DNA of 12,888 nucleotides from Candidatus Aminicenantota bacterium. Its GTDB lineage: Bacteria; Acidobacteriota; Aminicenantia; UBA2199. A program made the position numbers and the translations under genes. The notes under the pieces are model-generated. The model saw only the letters and a program-made list of their open reading frames with translations. It ran no database searches and was not told where the DNA came from. The stretch spans positions 1 through 12,888 of the forward strand of contig DAOVIP010000010.1 in NCBI GenBank assembly GCA_030671465.1, written 5' to 3'. This document shows, in pieces, positions 7,182 through 12,888 of the stretch (position 1 is its first letter; each line of letters starts with the position of its first letter).

Positions 7182-9608
7182 GTGAAGACGGCTTTAAAAA
7201 TGAAAATGAGTGACCCGGAGCAAGAGCTCAAGTATCTGTCCCGCCTCCCGCTTTTAATCACCTTCTTTTTTATCGGGTTCTATGCCATCATTATCCAAAC
7301 CGTGGTTTTCAGAGAACTTTTGGTGGTAGCACTGGGAAACGAAATCGTTTTCGGCATTTCTCTCTTCAACTGGTTGATCGGGGTCTTTTTCGGGGCCCGG
7401 CTGGGAAGTTTTCGCGTGAAACGGACCACCCGCATGCTAAGGACATTCACATTATCTCTTCTGTTCATGTTGATTTTTTCTCCTCTGGCCACCAGCGGTA
7501 TCCGGCTGCTCTATCATTTGAGCCGGACCCCGGTCGGAAGCCACCTTCACTTCCTCCAGGTATTTTACCTGTCAGCAGCCTGCATCATTCCCCTGAGCTT
7601 TGCCATCGGTTTCACCTTTCCCATCGCCTCTAAATTATACACTTACCGACATAACCGGACCGGGGATAAAGTGACCTTCATTTCAAAAATTTACATCGTT
7701 GAATCCCTGGGTTCCCTGCTTGGAGGCATCGTGGTCAGCTTTATTCTGGTGGAACATTTCAATTCATATACCATTCTGTCAATGGTCTCGTTGCCCCTGA
7801 TGTTCATGCTAGCCTTCCTGACCTTTCGGACCCGGCATATCATTTTGTTTTTGATCATCACAGCCATCGGCCTGGTCGATCTGGTCACCCTGATGCCTGT
7901 AATCAATCGGCAGATTAACCGGATCACCATTCAAAAACGGTGGCAGGGATTTTCTTCCAGTGAGCTGGTCTGGATCCGGGATTCACGTTATCAAAACCTC
8001 ATGCTGGGAAAAATCCATGAACAGTACAACCTGTATTTCAACGGGCAGTTTTCAACCAGCTTCCCGGAACCCACGGACAACCGGATCTTCTCGGCTCATC
8101 TCATTTGCCAGCACCCCGGCCCGAAAAAAATCCTGATCATCGGTGAAGCCATCAGCGGGCTGGCCAGACACCTGCTGGAATACAATATCAATAAACTGAA
8201 ATCCATTGAACTGGATAAGGCTTCCATTGAGGGAATCAAACCATTCCTTCCCCGACCGGATCAATCCATATTTTCTGATCCCCGGTTTTCCATCCAAATC
8301 GGGGATGGCCGGAAGGCCATCAGAGAAAAGAACCCCGAAAATTCAAGCTGGGATATTATTTTCATCAATATAGCCGAGCCCTCAACCCTTTTGTTAAATC
8401 GCTACTACACCCAGGAATTTTTCAGGGATGCCGCAGCCGTCCTGGCCAGAGACGGAATCCTCTGCTTGCGAATCACTTCCTCTGAAAATTACAGTGCCGG
8501 CTTTGTCAGCCAATATACCGCTTCTATTTATCACACCCTGAAGACAGTATTTCCCCGTATTGTCATTGCCCCGGGAGACAAAAATGTTTTTTTTGCCAGC
8601 CAATCCCCGGGCGTAATCACCGGGTCTGCCCGTATTCTGGGGCAACGGTACCGGGAAACCGGTATGCAGCCTGCCCGGTTGGGATTGATTTTTAAATCAT
8701 TGTACCCCCGGGAAAAAACCGATTTCATTTCCCGCTCTCTCGAGATGCAAACCAATCCGGTCATTAACACCGATCAAAAACCCGTCTCTCTCCTGTATTT
8801 CAACAAAATACTGGGCTGGACCAGCAGTGGCCAATCCGGGGTCATCCTCTCCTTTTTTGAGCGGACAAATTTGTTCCGGATCTCGATCATATTATTTGCC
8901 CTTCTCCTGGTCCGCTGGATATTCCTGCTGTTCAGGGCCGTTTATCATTACCTGGCCTCCAAAAAACAGGATTCAACTCCGGGCCTGACCACCCTTTTGA
9001 AAAAATCTTTGCTTGCCCGCTTCAATATCATTTTTGCAGTGGTTGCTACCGGATTCTCCGGCCTATCACTTGAAATCCTGATCATTTACTCATTTCAAAA
9101 CATCTATGGTTATGTCTATCAATTCATTGGATTTATCATTGCTCTTTTCATGACCGGACTGCCGCTGGGAGCCCAGATATCGACAAAATGGATGAATCAA
9201 AAAAAGCGTGACCGTTTTCAGCAATTTGGATGGCTGCTGCTCATTCAAATCTGCTTCATGGCCCTGGCACTGGTTTTCCCGCTTTTATTGAAGATGGTCA
9301 CGGTATTGGGTCTGACCGGGAAAATCTTAATCTGCTGCCTGATCGCCCTGGATGGAGTTCTGGTGGGAGCCCTTTTCCCGGTGGCCCTCCAGGTCTATAT
9401 TCAAAAGAAAGATCAGGCAGCTGTGGCTGCAGGGATCATTGATGCCTCGGATCATCTGGGAGCCGCTATCGGGGCACTTTTTACCGGTGCACTGCTGCTG
9501 CCCATTCTGGGCATTTCCGGAATCAGTAATCTGATTGCCATCATATCGGCTATTTCGGTGACACTCCTGATTCCACATATTGTAATGCCCCGCAGAACGA
9601 TCAATTGA
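7182..9608 (+). CDS. Polytopic membrane protein with embedded spermidine-synthase-like domain
   Basis: 808 residues in three parts. Residues ~22-240 hold about seven hydrophobic segments (LLITFFFIGFYAIIIQTVVF, later FGISLFNWLIGVFFGARLG). Residues ~255-500 are a Rossmann-type aminopropyltransferase-like domain. Residues ~563-800 hold six or seven further segments. In the soluble part the nucleotide loop reads GEAISG (321-326) where spermidine synthases have GGGDGG; ELD (343-345) and GDG (374-376) are kept; but WDIIFINIAEP (390-400) has Asn396 where the catalytic Asp sits. Spermidine synthesis is therefore unlikely. This matches the broad 'fused membrane/spermidine synthase-like' family of unknown function. 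The two membrane halves resemble one another (internal duplication). The start at 7182 is a GTG with GGGG about 11 bases upstream; ATGs at 7200 and 7206 are alternatives. It lies 35 bases after the biotin carrier gene and is probably co-transcribed. Confidence 0.85.
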   Translation: MKTALKMKMSDPEQELKYLSRLPLLITFFFIGFYAIIIQTVVFRELLVVALGNEIVFGISLFNWLIGVFFGARLGSFRVKRTTRMLRTFTLSLLFMLIFSPLATSGIRLLYHLSRTPVGSHLHFLQVFYLSAACIIPLSFAIGFTFPIASKLYTYRHNRTGDKVTFISKIYIVESLGSLLGGIVVSFILVEHFNSYTILSMVSLPLMFMLAFLTFRTRHIILFLIITAIGLVDLVTLMPVINRQINRITIQKRWQGFSSSELVWIRDSRYQNLMLGKIHEQYNLYFNGQFSTSFPEPTDNRIFSAHLICQHPGPKKILIIGEAISGLARHLLEYNINKLKSIELDKASIEGIKPFLPRPDQSIFSDPRFSIQIGDGRKAIREKNPENSSWDIIFINIAEPSTLLLNRYYTQEFFRDAAAVLARDGILCLRITSSENYSAGFVSQYTASIYHTLKTVFPRIVIAPGDKNVFFASQSPGVITGSARILGQRYRETGMQPARLGLIFKSLYPREKTDFISRSLEMQTNPVINTDQKPVSLLYFNKILGWTSSGQSGVILSFFERTNLFRISIILFALLLVRWIFLLFRAVYHYLASKKQDSTPGLTTLLKKSLLARFNIIFAVVATGFSGLSLEILIIYSFQNIYGYVYQFIGFIIALFMTGLPLGAQISTKWMNQKKRDRFQQFGWLLLIQICFMALALVFPLLLKMVTVLGLTGKILICCLIALDGVLVGALFPVALQVYIQKKDQAAVAAGIIDASDHLGAAIGALFTGALLLPILGISGISNLIAIISAISVTLLIPHIVMPRRTIN

Positions 9609-9644
9609 AGAATATCCTGACTGGCACAGAGGAGATAATTCTGA

Positions 9645-10334
9645 TTACTTCTCTTTTCTCTCCATAATATCCAGGCCGGAACCATTCTCGATCATTCCAG
9701 CTGAAAGCCGTGATTTCGGCGATTTGGAGAGGGAAAAATTTCGAAACTGGGTCTCTACCTTATTGACATAAGAGTAGTTTTTATATTTATAACCGTTGTT
9801 GTACAGATGAAGCGCCCGTTTCAGATTCCCTTTGGATTCCAGGTAATACCGCTTGAGGATCTGCAATCCCAGATCAATATTATAATCAATATCGAAAATT
9901 CGTTTTTTATCAATTCCCAGTTCATCCTTCCATATTGAAAAATTCACCTGCATCAAACCATAGGCACCTCTCCGGGATACGGCCCTTGGATTATACCCGC
10001 TCTCAACCTTCATCATGCTCAGAATCAGCTCAGGCTGAAACCCGTAATGGGAACTTTTTTTATACACCGATTTGGTAATCCTGGACAAATGGGGGTCTCG
10101 TTTTTCAAATACATTGGCCTTGAAGGCCAGAAAATCATAGTTGCCCAATTTGGTCCTGGCCAGGTTCATCTGGCTTTCCAGCTGCTCCAGCTCAGCAGAG
10201 AGGCTACTGATCTTCAAATGCTTTTCCCGGTAACTGGTATTGAATTCGACCAGGGCCAGAAAAATGCCCACCAATCCCACGCCAAAGAGACCTATCAATA
10301 AGTAAAATGATTTTTTCAGATTCCGCCTAAACAT
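9645..10334 (-). CDS. Membrane-anchored lytic transglycosylase (SLT domain)
   Basis: A 229-residue protein with basic residues and one hydrophobic helix at the N-terminus (about residues 10-29), acting as an uncleaved anchor or signal. A short coiled-coil-like stretch follows (about 37-63), then a soluble lytic transglycosylase-type domain from about residue 85. The catalytic Glu is E111 in SMMKVESGYNPRAVS, followed by GAYGLMQVN and ALHLYNNGYKY, the usual motif series for family-1 enzymes. It should cleave peptidoglycan glycan strands in the periplasm. The last ~30 residues are polar and probably disordered. The start is the ATG at 10334-10332 with AAAGG 8 bases upstream. It is separated from the upstream nuclease gene by 65 AT-rich bases that contain a candidate promoter, so it may be transcribed alone or with that operon. 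It converges on the membrane protein gene at 9608. Confidence 0.92.
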   Translation of the reverse strand: MFRRNLKKSFYLLIGLFGVGLVGIFLALVEFNTSYREKHLKISSLSAELEQLESQMNLARTKLGNYDFLAFKANVFEKRDPHLSRITKSVYKKSSHYGFQPELILSMMKVESGYNPRAVSRRGAYGLMQVNFSIWKDELGIDKKRIFDIDYNIDLGLQILKRYYLESKGNLKRALHLYNNGYKYKNYSYVNKVETQFRNFSLSKSPKSRLSAGMIENGSGLDIMERKEK

Positions 10335-10350
10335 GCTTCATGCCTTTCAA

Positions 10351-10379
10351 ATTATAATTGTATAATATAAAAGAAACAA
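10351..10379 (-). promoter_or_regulatory. Candidate promoter for the lytic transglycosylase gene
   Basis: On the minus strand TTGTTT (10374-10379), a 17-base spacer and a perfect TATAAT (10351-10356) are present. The transcript would start near 10344, only about 10 bases before the ATG, which is short. An overlapping alternative, TTGATT with a 16-base spacer and TATACA, would give a leader of about 19 bases. The region is very AT-rich, so chance matches are likely. The TATAAT box is also half of a perfect ATTATA/TATAAT inverted repeat (10351-10366). Confidence 0.4.
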
Positions 10380-10399
10380 AAATCAATGGTTTAGTCCAT

Positions 10400-11449
10400 T
10401 TAAATATTTCGGATTTTCCGGGTAAAGCGGCATTCCGGATAATTGCTGCAACCCAGAAAGGAACCGAATTTTCCCTTTCTTTCCCGGAGTACGCTCCCGC
10501 ATTCCGGGCAAATCTCCCGGGCATCCGGATTCCCATCCGGGGATCGCTCAGAATCTCTGAAATCCAGGGTATAGCGGCATTCCGGATAATTGCTGCAACC
10601 CAGAAAGGAACCGAATTTTCCCTTTCTTTTCCTCAACACGCTTCCACACTCCGGACAGAATTGCTCTGGTTCCTGTTGCTCAGGCGTGTCCTGAAAGCCC
10701 AGCTCCTTGATCGACTCATGGGCGAATTCGCAGATTCCATGATACCCGCACCACTGGCACAATCGGGACGGGTTGGCCGGAAAATGCTCGGTTTGCCGGA
10801 TCGATTCAATCTCGCTTTCCAGCTGTCCGGAAACCTCTGCCATCAGGTTTCGGTTATACGGGGTCACAATGGTTTTCCGGGATTGCAGGTCTTCATAACA
10901 CAACTCAATGTTTTCATCCGGATGCTGGCCGAAAATATACAGGGCATAGGATGGAAGCTGCAGATCATCCAAGGGATTCGAGACCTTGCCGGTCTTAAAA
11001 TCGGTTATCCGGATACCACCATCCGGCTGGCGGGCCACCCGGTCAATGATTCCCCGGTAGGCGATATCTGCCTTCAGGGGAATCTCAAACCGGTGTTCCA
11101 GCATCAGGGTAGTACTGCTGTCAGTCGGGAACACTCTCTGAAAAAAGGAATTCAAGAAGTCCAGCCCTTTCAGGAAATAATCTTCAAGACTTTTCTCCAC
11201 CCGGATAATTTTCACCTGGTGAAGTTCCGGGATATTCCAGCTCTTTTCATAAACTGCTCTCATTCCGGTCAGATCCGGTTCACCCTGCTTCAATCGTTCG
11301 GCATAGGCCCAATTCAGAATTTCATGAACACAGGTCCCCATATGCCGTTCAATGGATACAAAAGCCTCCTTTACCCGTTTGAGATATTTGAATTCAAAGG
11401 ATTTGGGACAGGATTTAAAGGAAGATATCGCCGAATAACTGAAATTCAT
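10400..11449 (-). CDS. RecB/Cas4-like PD-(D/E)XK nuclease with Fe-S cluster cysteines and two tandem topoisomerase-type zinc ribbons
   Basis: 349 residues in two parts. Residues ~1-245 form a RecB-family exonuclease domain: H42 in [11 protein letters not shown]136 in YRGIIDRV, D150 and K152 in ITDFKTGK, and the QLPSYALY motif (Q164, Y168). C14 ([13 protein letters not shown]) together with C231, C234 and C240 ([10 protein letters not shown]) matches the four-cysteine 4Fe-4S arrangement of Cas4 and AddB. Residues ~265-345 are two C4 zinc ribbons of the topoisomerase I C-terminal type: C265/C268/C285/C291 and C314/C317/C334/C340, each CxxC-x16-C-x5-C. The fusion predicts a DNA-processing enzyme with extra single-stranded DNA-binding modules. 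It starts 6 bases after the OmpA-like gene and lacks a clear ribosome-binding site, suggesting translational coupling. No cas1, cas2 or repeat array is nearby, so a CRISPR role is unsupported. Confidence 0.9.
   Translation of the reverse strand: MNFSYSAISSFKSCPKSFEFKYLKRVKEAFVSIERHMGTCVHEILNWAYAERLKQGEPDLTGMRAVYEKSWNIPELHQVKIIRVEKSLEDYFLKGLDFLNSFFQRVFPTDSSTTLMLEHRFEIPLKADIAYRGIIDRVARQPDGGIRITDFKTGKVSNPLDDLQLPSYALYIFGQHPDENIELCYEDLQSRKTIVTPYNRNLMAEVSGQLESEIESIRQTEHFPANPSRLCQWCGYHGICEFAHESIKELGFQDTPEQQEPEQFCPECGSVLRKRKGKFGSFLGCSNYPECRYTLDFRDSERSPDGNPDAREICPECGSVLRERKGKFGSFLGCSNYPECRFTRKIRNI
10426..10482 (-). repeat. Perfect 57-bp direct repeat, copy in second zinc ribbon
   Basis: This stretch is identical base for base to 10573-10629, offset by exactly 147 bases (49 codons), so the frame is kept. 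It encodes [16 protein letters not shown] plus flanking bases of the second zinc ribbon. Confidence 0.9.
10573..10629 (-). repeat. Perfect 57-bp direct repeat, copy in first zinc ribbon
   Basis: Partner of 10426-10482. Synonymous positions are also identical, while the flanking parts of the 49-codon unit have diverged. This points to recent duplication or ongoing gene conversion of the core. Confidence 0.9.
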
Positions 11450-11455
11450 TTGGTT

Positions 11456-12490
11456 TCAGGGTTGTCGCTGAATAATTCTGGGAATTACAAACAACTCAAC
11501 CCTTCGGTTTTTGGCCCTGCCCCTCTGGGAGTCGTTGTCGGCAATCGGTTTGTATTCCCCGTATCCAGCCGCTGTTAAATTTTCAGGTTTCAGGCCCTTG
11601 GTCGTCAGGTATTTGACCACCTCAATGGCCCGGTAAGTTGACAAATCCCAGTTGGAATTGTACTGGTGCCTGAATTCCTTTTTGATGGGAACATTATCGG
11701 TATGTCCGGCAATAAACAGGTCATTCTTCTCGGTGCTCTTCAGAAAGACCGGCAATACCGATTCCAGCAGATCAATACCCGAGGCTTTCAGTTGATGACT
11801 TCCCGAATCAAACAGGATGTCTCCCTTAAAACTGACTTTCAACCGCCCATCCTCGATTTTGGTCTCCAGATCGATTACGATATTTTTTAAATCCGTTCGG
11901 ATATCTTTCAGTTCCTGGATGTAATTTTTCTGCCGGTCAACTTCCCGCTTGTAAGCCTCAACTTCTTCCAGATTCTTATTGAGCTCCAGGTTTTTTTCCC
12001 TCAGTTTGGCATTCATATTCACCAGTTCCAGGTTCAAACCGGCCAATTTTTCCCTCAGTATTCCCCTGGACACATCCAGGATGGTTTTAATCTTTTCATT
12101 GATACCCTCTTTGACCTCACGAACCGAACCATCATCGGAGGCAATCGGCTTGAATAGCATTTCGTTGGAGGGGGGACGCAGTATTATTTTACCCATGGTG
12201 CCATCAGCATCCGAGGTTCCGGCCAGCAAAGACTCTTTGGTCAGGTTGAAATAATCTTTGGTCTGTATTTCCTTCAGGAAATGTCCCAGGCCGGCCTGCT
12301 TCTTTTTCAGCTCGGCCTCAATCTCATGATAGCGCTGCCGGCATTTGGCCAGCTGGTTTTCCAGACTTTTCCTGGTCAGGAAAACCTCTTTATCAAAAAG
12401 TTGATTGACCGCATTCAGGATGGATTCGGATACGATCAGGCCCAGAATAAAAATCCCTACCAATAAAATCACCAAAATCGCTTTTTTCAT
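11456..12490 (-). CDS. OmpA/MotB-like envelope protein with N-terminal membrane anchor and coiled coil
   Basis: 344 residues. A hydrophobic helix at 4-20 (AILVILLVGIFILGLIV) is a membrane anchor; no lipobox Cys follows it. Charged, heptad-like segments at ~37-66 and ~145-215 suggest coiled coils, with a less regular stretch between. The OmpA C-terminal peptidoglycan-binding domain spans ~217-337: ILFDSGSHQL, IAGHTDNVPI (260-269), NWDLSTYRA (280-288), LTAAGYGEYKPIA and the closing KNRRVEL. It is probably inner-membrane-anchored and bound to peptidoglycan, as in MotB/TolR-like or 'OmpA/MotB' proteins. I use the ATG at 12490-12488 because AAGGAG ends 7 bases upstream; a longer frame would need a TTG at 12508 that overlaps this ribosome-binding site. 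It lies 44 bases after the S46 peptidase gene and 6 bases before the nuclease gene. No MotA-like partner is visible. Confidence 0.9.
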   Translation of the reverse strand: MKKAILVILLVGIFILGLIVSESILNAVNQLFDKEVFLTRKSLENQLAKCRQRYHEIEAELKKKQAGLGHFLKEIQTKDYFNLTKESLLAGTSDADGTMGKIILRPPSNEMLFKPIASDDGSVREVKEGINEKIKTILDVSRGILREKLAGLNLELVNMNAKLREKNLELNKNLEEVEAYKREVDRQKNYIQELKDIRTDLKNIVIDLETKIEDGRLKVSFKGDILFDSGSHQLKASGIDLLESVLPVFLKSTEKNDLFIAGHTDNVPIKKEFRHQYNSNWDLSTYRAIEVVKYLTTKGLKPENLTAAGYGEYKPIADNDSQRGRAKNRRVELFVIPRIIQRQP

Positions 12491-12497
12491 CCCAGTT

Positions 12498-12502
12498 CTC
12501 CT
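12498..12502 (-). promoter_or_regulatory. Ribosome-binding site fixing the OmpA-like start
   Basis: AGGAG (AAGGAG when extended by one base) on the minus strand sits 7 bases upstream of ATG 12490. This near-ideal spacing argues against the upstream TTG start at 12508. Confidence 0.8.
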
Positions 12503-12518
12503 TATCAATATATTGATA
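12503..12518. repeat. 16-bp perfect palindrome upstream of the OmpA-like gene
   Basis: TATCAATATATTGATA is a perfect palindrome directly adjacent to the AGGAG ribosome-binding site, in the 44-base spacer behind the S46 peptidase gene. It could be a protein-binding operator or an AT-rich mRNA hairpin affecting ribosome access. The sequence symmetry is certain; the function is not. Confidence 0.5.
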
Positions 12519-12534
12519 TTAAAAATGAATTATT

Positions 12535-12888
12535 TCAAATTCCGGTTTCCATCTCTTTCAGCAGATAGGATGCGTTACCGAATTTTTCGATGAACCAGAG
12601 AATGTAACGAATATCAACCCCGATGGAACGGCTGTATTTTTCATTCCAGGCGTAATCATTGATGGTGGCTTCAAAAGTGCGATCAAAGTTCAGGCCGACG
12701 AGTTCCCCTCTGGCATTTAAAACCGGGCTGCCCGAATTCCCCCCGGTGGTATCGGCATTGTACAGCATGGCAACCGGGACATCATTCAAGCCTGGATGCT
12801 TGAACGGCCCGAAATCCCGCTGGCGGAGCAGTTCCAGAAGCTCAACAACGACACGACGCGGATGCTGATCGCCTTGGCGCCCTGCTCC
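12535..12888 (-). CDS. S46-family serine peptidase (dipeptidyl-peptidase 7/11-like), C-terminal part
   Basis: The frame is open from the right edge to the stop at 12535, giving ~117 residues of C-terminus; the N-terminus is outside the window. The nucleophile segment DTTGGNSGSPVLNARGELVG is typical of S46 peptidases, with Ser in the GNSGSP motif. It is followed by LNFDRTFEATINDYAW, YSRSIGVDIRYILWFIEKFG and LLKEM, all matching the conserved end of that family. S46 enzymes are periplasmic or surface aminopeptidases that release dipeptides from oligopeptides; the substrate-specificity residue lies elsewhere and cannot be judged here. The His and Asp of the triad are not in the window. It is the upstream neighbour of the OmpA-like gene, and the 44-base gap suggests possible co-transcription. 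Confidence 0.88.
   Translation of the reverse strand, partial: GAGRQGDQHPRRVVVELLELLRQRDFGPFKHPGLNDVPVAMLYNADTTGGNSGSPVLNARGELVGLNFDRTFEATINDYAWNEKYSRSIGVDIRYILWFIEKFGNASYLLKEMETGI

Noticed and set aside
7182..9608. Na+-pumping decarboxylase beta subunit (OadB/MmdB) downstream of the biotin carrier.
   Set aside because: The central aminopropyltransferase-like Rossmann domain and the split membrane halves do not fit OadB/MmdB, which is a smaller all-membrane protein.
9628..9654. Possible bidirectional terminator between the convergent genes (AGAGGAG and CTTCTCT arms followed by a T-rich stretch).
   Set aside because: The stem is only 7 bp with one G-U pair and a 13-base loop, it overlaps the end of the transglycosylase gene, and the following T-run is interrupted.
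10400..11449. CRISPR-associated Cas4.
   Set aside because: The nuclease core and Fe-S cysteines are Cas4-like, but there is no repeat-spacer array, cas1 or cas2 in the window, and the tandem zinc ribbons are not a Cas4 feature.
10358..11578. Long plus-strand open frame of about 400 codons opposite the nuclease and OmpA-like genes.
   Set aside because: It contains no recognisable motif and lies antisense to two genes with clear catalytic and structural motifs; its length is a by-product of their codon composition.
12491..12508. TTG start at 12508 for the OmpA-like protein, adding six residues.
   Set aside because: A near-ideal AGGAG ribosome-binding site lies inside this extension at the correct distance from the ATG at 12490.
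12660..12888. Plus-strand open frame with a protein-like reading (for example LAEQFQKLNNDTTRMLIALA near the right edge).
   Set aside because: The minus strand of the same bases encodes an unmistakable S46 peptidase C-terminus (GGNSGSP, GVDIRY, FEATINDYAW). Protein-like antisense frames are common opposite real genes.

Overview
The window reads as an ordinary chromosomal segment of a diderm (Gram-negative) bacterium of moderate base composition. The diderm inference rests on a LolD-type lipoprotein-export ATPase, an OmpA-domain envelope protein, an inner-membrane-anchored lytic transglycosylase and an S46-family peptidase. I cannot name the phylum from sequence alone. I see no rRNA, tRNA, CRISPR array, insertion sequence, phage gene or origin. 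Genes are densely packed; the largest gene-free stretch is the 188-base divergent spacer at 3392-3579, so no gap exceeds 300 bases.

Left block (minus strand, 3391 down to 1): a probable operon of an EF-G-like translational GTPase, a metallo-beta-lactamase-fold hydrolase and the 5' part of lolD, which runs off the left edge. A very good sigma70-type promoter lies in front of the GTPase gene. A perfect 6-bp inverted repeat fills its -35/-10 spacer, so the operon looks operator-controlled. The GTPase has lost the Asp of its NKxD guanine-specificity motif and has Tyr for the catalytic His of G3.

Middle block (plus strand, 3580-9608): a tightly spaced acyl-CoA carboxylase-type cassette of carboxyltransferase, biotin-carboxylase-like ATP-grasp protein and biotin carrier protein (gaps of 9 bases each). 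It is followed 35 bases later by a large polytopic protein with a spermidine-synthase-like fold between two membrane halves. The most unusual signal in the window is here. The biotin-carboxylase-like protein keeps most ATP/Mg-binding residues but has lost the residues that handle bicarbonate and biotin (Arg292, Glu296, Arg338 and His236 in E. coli AccC numbering), while carboxyltransferase and biotin carrier look intact. Either the chemistry is altered, or the protein is a pseudoenzyme and another carboxylase or a decarboxylation/transcarboxylation reaction charges the biotin. The membrane protein has likewise lost the catalytic Asp of aminopropyltransferases.

Right block (minus strand, 12888 down to 9645): the C-terminal part of an S46-type serine peptidase (5' end outside the window), an OmpA/MotB-like coiled-coil protein, a RecB/Cas4-like PD-(D/E)XK nuclease with a probable Fe-S cluster and two tandem topoisomerase-type zinc ribbons, and a membrane-anchored lytic transglycosylase. 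The two zinc ribbons share a 57-bp perfectly identical DNA repeat, a sign of recent duplication or gene conversion. Three of these four genes act in the envelope; the nuclease is the outlier. The middle and right blocks converge at 9608/9645.
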